Shown piece by piece: positions 6,563 through 11,123 of a DNA stretch of 11,123 nt (the stretch's first letter is position 1; each line of letters starts with the position of its first letter). The position numbers and the translations under genes are program-made. The DNA is taken from contig CADCWH010000074.1 of NCBI GenBank assembly GCA_902806395.1, positions 1-11,123 on the forward strand. Direction: 5' to 3'. Source of the DNA: an uncultured Thermomicrobiales bacterium. GTDB taxonomy: Bacteria > Chloroflexota > Chloroflexia > Thermomicrobiales > UBA6265. The notes beneath the pieces were generated by a model. The model was not told the origin of the DNA. It did not search any database and was given only the letters and a program-made list of their open reading frames with translations.

Positions 6563-7516
6563 GTGAAGATCGTGCTCTTCGCCACCGAGGGCGAGGCCCA
6601 TTTCGGCATCCTCGACGGAGCCGTGCCCGACCTGGAGATCGTCCGGGCCCGCGACGAGGCCGAGGCCCTGGCCTTGGTCGCCGACGCCGATGTCTACTAC
6701 GGCCGTCCCAGCGGGGCCCTGCTGGGCGCCGCCAAGCGACTGCGTTGGATACAGGCCCCCAGCGCCGGGGTCGAGTTCGTCGCCGCTATGCCCGAGCTGG
6801 TCGAGAGCGACATCGTTCTGACCAACACCCGCGGCGCCCATGGTCCCAGCATCGCCGAGCACGTCTTCGGCCTGCTTCTGGCCTTCACCCGAGAGATCCC
6901 CGCCTGCTGGGACCAGCAGCGCGCTCGACACTGGGAGCGCGGCCCACTCTACCGGTCCGCCCGCGAGATCATGCACTCGACCATGGGCATCATCGGATTC
7001 GGCGCCATCGGCCGGGCCATCGCCCAGCGCGCCGCCGCCTTCGAGATGAACCTGATTGCCCTGGACGCCCAAGCGGTGGACGGCGACCCCTACGTCGATG
7101 AGGTCCTCCCATCGAGCCAGCTCGGCACCCTGCTCTCTGGCTCCGACGTGGTCGTGATCGCCGCCCCGCTGACCCCCGAGAGCCATCACCTCATCGACGC
7201 CGCCGCCCTGCGACAGATGCGCCCGAATGCCTACTTGATCGCGATCTCCCGCGGCGGCGTGGTCGACGAGGAGGCCCTGGTCGAGGCACTCCAGGCCGGC
7301 ACCATCGCTGGGGCGGCGTTGGACGTGACGGAACAGGAACCTCTCCCCCCCGACAGTCCCCTCTGGGACGCACCGAACCTGCTCATCACCCCCCACCTCG
7401 CCGGCGCCTCCGACCCCAAGGAGCGCCGCGTGGTGGAGATCTTCCGCGACAACATCGGCCGCTTCTCGCGTGGCGAACCCCTCCTCAACACGGTCGACAA
7501 GCGACTAGGCTATTGA
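6563..7516 (+). CDS. D-2-hydroxyacid dehydrogenase (NAD-dependent)
   Basis: Interconverts a 2-keto acid and its D-2-hydroxy acid with NAD(H). Family examples act on glyoxylate, hydroxypyruvate, lactate and phosphoglycerate. The 317 residues match the usual length. The substrate domain is at about 1-100 and 290-317, with the nucleotide domain between. Motifs seen are GFGAIG (145-150) of the Rossmann fold, Asp168 at the end of the second strand (favouring NAD over NADP), and the catalytic triad Arg230 (ISRGG), Glu259 (EQEP) and His278 (TPHLAG). The start is GTG at 6563, with AAGGAG about eight bases upstream. It lies 162 bp after the aldolase gene and is probably in the same pathway, for example reducing a keto-acid or hydroxypyruvate-type product. 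That link is inferred. Confidence 0.92.
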   Translation: MKIVLFATEGEAHFGILDGAVPDLEIVRARDEAEALALVADADVYYGRPSGALLGAAKRLRWIQAPSAGVEFVAAMPELVESDIVLTNTRGAHGPSIAEHVFGLLLAFTREIPACWDQQRARHWERGPLYRSAREIMHSTMGIIGFGAIGRAIAQRAAAFEMNLIALDAQAVDGDPYVDEVLPSSQLGTLLSGSDVVVIAAPLTPESHHLIDAAALRQMRPNAYLIAISRGGVVDEEALVEALQAGTIAGAALDVTEQEPLPPDSPLWDAPNLLITPHLAGASDPKERRVVEIFRDNIGRFSRGEPLLNTVDKRLGY

Positions 7517-7523
7517 TCCGGGA

Positions 7524-7556
7524 ATGTCTGACATCCGCCATGCCGGGTGATAGTCT
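7524..7556 (+). promoter_or_regulatory. Sigma-70-type promoter for the Uma2 gene, with a symmetric site over the -35
   Basis: CTGACA (7528-7533) matches TTGACA at five of six bases. After a 17-base spacer comes TAGTCT (7551-7556), close to the TAGGCT box of the importer promoter. The start would be near 7563, giving a leader of about 60 bases. ATGTC-T-GACAT (7524-7534) is perfectly symmetric and overlaps the -35 box. The site begins just after the dehydrogenase stop (7514-7516), so Uma2 is probably expressed separately. Confidence 0.45.
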
Positions 7557-7622
7557 GGGGAGGCGATTGCATCCACGCGGACCCGTCCTCGCACAGACCA
7601 CGTGCTGCCAGGAGGCTCACCG

Positions 7623-8180
7623 ATGGCCACGTCCACGACCGTCCCTCGCCTCATGACCATCGAGGAATATGACGCCCTCCCCGAGGACGGACTGAAGCAC
7701 GAGTTGCTATGGGGAGAATTGGTCAGCGTGGCACCCAACGTTCAGCACATGAAGCTCGTGGGCCGGATTGACCGTGCTCTCGGTGGGTATGTCGATGCTC
7801 ACGGTCTCGGTGTGGTGGGATCGGAGGGCACCTTCCAGTTCATGACCGACCTACCCCTCGTCCTCGTCCCCGACGTGGCCTTCGTCCGCTCCGAGAACGT
7901 CCCGCCCCACGATCAGCAGGTGAAGGGCAACATCCGCGTCGTGCCCGACCTCGCCATCGAGGTGGTCTCGCCCTCGGAGACCTCGCGGACGATCCACGCC
8001 AAGGCCAACGCGTACTTGGACCAGGGTGTCCAACTCGTCGTCATCTATCCGGAGCGCGAGGAGGTGATCATCTGGTCGCCCGATCGGACGACTCGCGTCC
8101 TCGGTGCGGTTGACGAGCTGTCCTTCGGGGAGATCGTCCCCGGCTTCCGCCTGCCGATCGGGACACTATTCGAGGACTGA
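7623..8180 (+). CDS. Uma2-family putative endonuclease (DUF820, PD-(D/E)XK fold)
   Basis: A protein of 185 residues, typical for Uma2. The fold is nuclease-like, but the biological role of the family is poorly known. Motifs seen are the N-terminal MTIEEYDALPEDG, HELLWGELV with Glu27, PDVAFV with Asp84, and PDLAIEVVSPS with Glu113, then Lys127 and YLDQGVQLVVIYP. Asp84, Glu113 and a nearby Lys fit a PD-(D/E)XK-like site. An ATG at 7623 is preferred over the in-frame GTG at 7602, because AGGAGG (7610-7615) lies between them, seven bases before the ATG. It has its own promoter-like site and lies between metabolic genes. Uma2 genes are often numerous, solitary insertions in Chloroflexota and cyanobacteria, so I see no functional link to its neighbours. 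Confidence 0.9.
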   Translation: MATSTTVPRLMTIEEYDALPEDGLKHELLWGELVSVAPNVQHMKLVGRIDRALGGYVDAHGLGVVGSEGTFQFMTDLPLVLVPDVAFVRSENVPPHDQQVKGNIRVVPDLAIEVVSPSETSRTIHAKANAYLDQGVQLVVIYPEREEVIIWSPDRTTRVLGAVDELSFGEIVPGFRLPIGTLFED

Positions 8181-8230
8181 CCCCGGTTCACGCGATTCCC
8201 GTACGCACTGCGATTGCCCGCGAGGTCCCG

Positions 8231-9373
8231 ATGGTCTACGTACCCGACGACATGCTGCTCTGGGATTTCTGGTTGGCCCCTCGCCGGGCCGGGTCCGAAG
8301 ATCCGTACCACCTGTTCTACCTCCAGGCGCCGCGCGACCTGCCAGACGCCGAGATGCGCCATGAGCGGGCGACCATCGGCCACGCCGTGTCTGCGGACCT
8401 CATCACGTGGGAAGGGCGCGGGACCGCGTTATCGGCTGGCGCCGAGGGCGCCTGGGATGACCTGGCAACCTGGACCGGCTGCGTCGTAGAACGGGACGGC
8501 ACCTGGTACCTCTTCTACACCGGTCGAAGTCGCCGGGATCGGATTCAGCGCATCGGCGTCGCCACCACCACCGACCCGACCCTATCGGTCTGGGAGCGAT
8601 CGGGAGAGAACCCGATCGTGGTGGCCGACCCCCGCTTCTACGAACCACCTGATCCGGTCAATTGGCCCGACGGCCAGGCCTGCCGTGATCCCTGGGTCAC
8701 CTTCGACGCATCCGAGGGGGCCTGGTACATGTTCTTCACCACTCGGGCCAACTACGGCCCGACCGACGAGCGGGGCGTGGTCGGCCTGGCGCGGTCGACC
8801 GACCTGCTCCATTGGGATCAACTGCCGCCCGCGAGCGAGCCCGGCGAGTTCGGCCACCTCGAAGTCCCCCAACCGGTCCGGATCGGCGACCGGTGGTACC
8901 TCTTCTTCTGCACCAATCTCCACTCGTCCCAGCGGGCCAACCGCGTGCCCGACGACGCGACCTGGGTCGGCACCCACTACCTCGTCGGCGAGGACCTGGC
9001 CGGCCCGTATCGGCTGACGCACGACCAACCCCTCGTCGGCGACGGGCCAGGCACGTTCTACGCCGGTCGCGTGGTCGAGGACCGGAATGGCGATCTAGTC
9101 TTCCTCGCATGGCGCAGCCGTGATGATGATGGTCGCTTCCTCGGTGGCCTCTCCAACCCTGCCCCGATCACCCAACACCGGGACGGCCGCCTGTCCGTCG
9201 ACGCCAGCGACCTCTGGCCCGGTTGGGTACCGTCTAGAAGGAACGTCGCTTCGGACATCGTCGTATCCCCGGAATCGTGGTCGGATGGTGCCGCTACTCC
9301 GGCGGTGACGAACGCGACGGCGACTGAGACCTCGAGTTCTCCCGCCCTCGTTCGTCCCGACCCCGAGGACTGA
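8231..9373 (+). CDS. GH32/GH43-like glycoside hydrolase (five-bladed beta-propeller)
   Basis: A glycosidase-like protein of 380 residues with the signature of the GH32/GH68/GH43 propeller group. Acidic residues stand at the three expected places: Asp12 in LLWDFWLAP (nucleophile-like), Asp153 in CRDPWV (transition-state-like) and Glu211 in LEVPQP (acid/base-like). Blade-type repeats alternate with them: YHLFYLQAP (26-34), TWYLFYTGRS (91-100), AWYMFFTTR (164-172) and RWYLFFCTN (221-229). This group usually acts on fructosides or furanosides; the substrate is not evident. No signal peptide is seen, so it is probably cytoplasmic. The ATG at 8231 has GAGG about six bases upstream and places the WDFW motif near the N-terminus, as in related actinobacterial proteins I know. 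The last 30 or so residues are a Thr/Ala/Ser-rich tail outside the domain. The gap after Uma2 is 50 bp, so co-transcription is possible. Confidence 0.8.
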   Translation: MVYVPDDMLLWDFWLAPRRAGSEDPYHLFYLQAPRDLPDAEMRHERATIGHAVSADLITWEGRGTALSAGAEGAWDDLATWTGCVVERDGTWYLFYTGRSRRDRIQRIGVATTTDPTLSVWERSGENPIVVADPRFYEPPDPVNWPDGQACRDPWVTFDASEGAWYMFFTTRANYGPTDERGVVGLARSTDLLHWDQLPPASEPGEFGHLEVPQPVRIGDRWYLFFCTNLHSSQRANRVPDDATWVGTHYLVGEDLAGPYRLTHDQPLVGDGPGTFYAGRVVEDRNGDLVFLAWRSRDDDGRFLGGLSNPAPITQHRDGRLSVDASDLWPGWVPSRRNVASDIVVSPESWSDGAATPAVTNATATETSSSPALVRPDPED

Positions 9374-9398
9374 CCGCGGCCGGGCGCGATTCCAGCAT

Positions 9399-9413
9399 GC
9401 GGGATCGTCCCGC
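9399..9413 (+). terminator. Short perfect hairpin after the glycosidase gene
   Basis: GCGGGA (9399-9404), loop TCG, TCCCGC (9408-9413), 25 bases after the TGA at 9371-9373. There is no T-run, so termination is uncertain, but the position fits. Confidence 0.35.
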
Positions 9414-9442
9414 TCGACGGCTATCTCAGGTCCGGCTATACC
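9414..9442 (+). promoter_or_regulatory. Candidate promoter for the quinone oxidoreductase gene
   Basis: TCGACG (9414-9419) matches TTGACA at four of six bases and TATACC (9437-9442) matches TATAAT at four of six, with a 17-base spacer. The predicted start near 9449 would give a leader of about 57 bases. It begins directly after the hairpin at 9399-9413. Modest matches, correct geometry. Confidence 0.3.
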
Positions 9443-9505
9443 GATCGTGACGGACACGACGGTCGCCTCTCCACCACGTCACGACCCTTGTCGGGAGGTC
9501 ATGCG

Positions 9506-10507
9506 ATGCGAGCCCATGTGATCGAGCGATTCGGGGGACCGGAGGTCTTCACGGGCGTCGATCTCCCCGATCCCGTCACGCGGCCGGGACACGTCCTGAT
9601 CCGCGTCGATGCGACGAGCGTCAACCCGATCGACACGAAGATCCGGAGCGGCGCCCTAGCGGCACTCGCTCCGGCGTTCCCCGCCGTCCTGCACGGTGAT
9701 GTCGCCGGGACCGTTGAGGCGGTCGGGGAGGGCGTCTCTCGCTTCGCCCCCGGAGACGAGGTCTATGGCTGCGCCGGGGGCGTCAAGGGACTCGGCGGGG
9801 CACTCGCCGACGTCATGCTGGCCGACGCTGACCTCATCGCTCCGAAGCCCGCTCGCCTCTCGATGAGTGAGGCCGCCTCACTGCCCCTGGTCACGATCAC
9901 CGCCTGGGATGGCCTCATCGATCGAGCTCGCGTCCGACCAGGCCAGACGGTACTGGTCCACGCGGCGACGGGTGGAGTCGGCCAGATCGGCATCCAATTG
10001 GCCAAATGGGCCGGGGCCACCGTCTTCGCGACCGGATCCTCCGAGGACAAACGACGCATCGCCCGCGACCTCGGGGTCGACGGGGCGATCGACTACCGAG
10101 CGCAGGACGTCGCGTCGTACGTCGCCGAACACACCGGCGGGCGCGGCTTCGATGTCGTCTTCGACACGGTCGGCGGCGAGAACCTGGCCAAGTCGTTCGA
10201 AGCGGTCGCCGTGAATGGGACCGTGGTCTGCACCGCCGCCAGGGCCACCGTCGACCTGAGCCCCCTGCACGCGAAGGGGGCGACGTTGCACGTCGTGTTC
10301 ATGCTGATCCCCATGCTGCACGGCATCGGCCGGGCGCGCCACGGCGAGATCTTGACCGAGGTGGCTCGGATCGCTGACGAGGGGGCAGTCCGTCCCCTGA
10401 TCGACCCTCGTGACTTCACCTTCGACCAGGTCGGCGCTGCCCACGCCCACCTCGAGTCCGGGCAGGCGATCGGCAAGGTCGTCCTGACTCACGATGCTGG
10501 GTCCTGA
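9506..10507 (+). CDS. Zinc-independent NADPH:quinone oxidoreductase-like protein (MDR superfamily)
   Basis: A cytoplasmic reductase-like protein of 333 residues that would pass hydride from NADPH to quinones or activated double bonds. The N-terminal GroES-like domain (about 1-125) shows SVNPIDTKIRSG (38-49) and HGDVAGTVEAVGEGV (63-77) and has none of the cysteines used for zinc in alcohol dehydrogenases. The nucleotide domain carries AATGGVGQIGIQLAK (153-167), typical of the quinone-reductase branch. It ends in the usual GKVVLTH strand. The ATG at 9506 is chosen over the in-frame TTG at 9488, because GGGAGG (9493-9498) lies seven bases before it and family N-termini start with this MRAxxI pattern. 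The real substrate is unknown and the gene need not belong to the sugar pathway. Confidence 0.9.
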   Translation: MRAHVIERFGGPEVFTGVDLPDPVTRPGHVLIRVDATSVNPIDTKIRSGALAALAPAFPAVLHGDVAGTVEAVGEGVSRFAPGDEVYGCAGGVKGLGGALADVMLADADLIAPKPARLSMSEAASLPLVTITAWDGLIDRARVRPGQTVLVHAATGGVGQIGIQLAKWAGATVFATGSSEDKRRIARDLGVDGAIDYRAQDVASYVAEHTGGRGFDVVFDTVGGENLAKSFEAVAVNGTVVCTAARATVDLSPLHAKGATLHVVFMLIPMLHGIGRARHGEILTEVARIADEGAVRPLIDPRDFTFDQVGAAHAHLESGQAIGKVVLTHDAGS

Positions 10508-10551
10508 TCCGCAATGGCATCGGCGCCACGGCGACGGACAGGTCATCCTGA

Positions 10552-10565
10552 CCCGCCAGGGCGGG
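10552..10565 (+). terminator. Tight GC hairpin after the quinone oxidoreductase gene
   Basis: CCCGCC-AG-GGCGGG is symmetric over 14 bases and would fold as five pairs with a four-base loop. It is followed by the pyrimidine run CTCTCCC. It lies 44 bases after the TGA stop. Possible weak terminator. Confidence 0.3.
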
Positions 10566-10651
10566 CTCTCCCAGCGAGCGAATCCCAATAAGCGACGATC
10601 GAATCCGATCAGGCGGGGTCACGACGGTGCATGCTCTGGACGCAACGCCTC

Positions 10652-11123
10652 ATGACATCCACGTCTGACCTCGATCTGGTGATCGTCGGCGCCGGGGCAG
10701 CCGGTCTGGCCGCTGCCCGGACCGCCGACGCGCGGGGCCTCTCCCACGTCGTGGTCGAGGCGATGGACCGGATCGGCGGCCGGGCCCACACCGATCACAC
10801 GACGTTCGGCGTCCCCTGGGATCGTGGTTGCCACTGGCTTCATTCCGCATCACTCAACCCGATGCGACGGATCGCCGACGAGGCGGGATTCCGCTACCGG
10901 ACCGTCGGCGCGCGGCAGCGGGGCCGCACCGGCGATGATTGGCTGCCCGAAGATGAATTCGAGCGCTTGGAGGCGTCCGCCGAGCGATGCCGGGCGGCGA
11001 CGCTGGCGGCCGGGAGACGGGGCGAGGACCACCCCTGCTCCCAGGTGGCCGACCAGACCGAGCCGGGATATGACCTCTTCGCGACCTGGATGTACGCGGA
11101 ATGGGGCATGGCCCCAGAAGACA
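10652..11123 (+). CDS. FAD-dependent amine-oxidase-like protein; 3' end cut by window edge
   Basis: The first 157 residues of a flavoprotein. The dinucleotide-binding fold is clear: VIVGAGAAGLAAART near 10-24, Glu36 closing the second strand (binds the FAD ribose), then RIGGRAHT near 40-47, the R-x-GGR motif of the amine oxidase/phytoene desaturase group. WDRGCHWLHS (56-65) with a following NP matches the D-x-G-x-x-WLH stretch of flavin monoamine oxidase-like proteins. Family length is about 400-450 residues, so roughly two-thirds is missing. The ATG at 10652 puts the FAD motif at the usual distance from the N-terminus. An in-frame ATG at 10631 would add seven residues, and neither start has a strong ribosome site. 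The substrate cannot be inferred. Confidence 0.85.
   Translation, partial: MTSTSDLDLVIVGAGAAGLAAARTADARGLSHVVVEAMDRIGGRAHTDHTTFGVPWDRGCHWLHSASLNPMRRIADEAGFRYRTVGARQRGRTGDDWLPEDEFERLEASAERCRAATLAAGRRGEDHPCSQVADQTEPGYDLFATWMYAEWGMAPED

Noticed and set aside
6521..7396. Minus-strand open frame (291 codons) opposite the dehydrogenase
   Set aside because: The plus-strand dehydrogenase has an intact triad and Rossmann motif. The antisense product is Gly/Asp-rich and unlike any protein I know.
8180..8230. Upstream in-frame open stretch before the glycosidase ATG
   Set aside because: It has no ATG, GTG or TTG codon, and the ATG at 8231 has a ribosome site and gives the expected N-terminus.
9878..10588. 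Minus-strand open frame (236 codons) opposite the quinone oxidoreductase
   Set aside because: Overlaps a well-supported MDR gene and shows no motif.
1..11123. CRISPR array, tRNA or rRNA gene, insertion sequence, integrase or phage gene
   Set aside because: I looked for evenly spaced repeats, TpsiC arms, transposase motifs and terminal inverted repeats and found none that hold up.

Overview
The window is GC-rich bacterial DNA with strong Shine-Dalgarno sites, a Tat-type signal on the transport binding protein, and gene families common in soil or thermophilic Chloroflexota. A member of Chloroflexota (Thermomicrobia-like) is my best guess. This rests on style and gene content only; no rRNA or other marker gene is present. 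I see no tRNA, CRISPR array, insertion sequence or phage gene.

Layout. (1) Positions 2-1435, plus strand: the 3' part of a gene for a very acidic, probably exported protein built from three related modules joined by Asp/Glu/Pro/Thr-rich linkers. It is followed by a perfect 13-bp stem hairpin. (2) Positions 1436-1825: 390 bp without a convincing gene, between convergent units. (3) Positions 5193 down to 1826, minus strand: a three-gene CUT1-type carbohydrate ABC importer, in the order solute-binding protein, MalF-like permease, MalG-like permease, with no ATPase gene. A large stem-loop lies between the binding-protein and first permease genes. (4) Positions 5194-5563: a 370-bp divergent control region with a very good promoter for the importer (TTGACA-N17-TAGGCT), a weaker one for the plus-strand genes, and several inverted repeats. 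(5) Positions 5564-7516, plus strand: an HpcH/HpaI-family aldolase and a D-2-hydroxyacid dehydrogenase. (6) Positions 7623-9373: a Uma2-family putative nuclease with its own promoter-like site, then a GH32/GH43-like five-bladed-propeller glycosidase. (7) Positions 9506-10507: a zinc-independent quinone oxidoreductase-like MDR protein. (8) Position 10652 to the right edge: the start of an FAD-dependent amine-oxidase-like protein.

How the genes may work together. The importer, aldolase, dehydrogenase and glycosidase look like a carbohydrate or sugar-acid uptake and catabolism locus. A sugar or aldonate would be taken up, a 2-keto-3-deoxy acid cleaved by the aldolase to pyruvate plus an aldehyde, and a 2-keto/2-hydroxy acid interconverted by the dehydrogenase. 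The substrate cannot be read from the sequence, and the dehydratase and kinase steps are not in the window. Uma2, the quinone oxidoreductase and the FAD enzyme look like unrelated neighbours. No transcription regulator is encoded here, although the divergent region carries operator-like inverted repeats.

I found no clearly new multi-gene system. The most interesting items are the tandem-module acidic protein, the hairpin between the binding-protein and permease genes, and the symmetric sites overlapping the -35 boxes.
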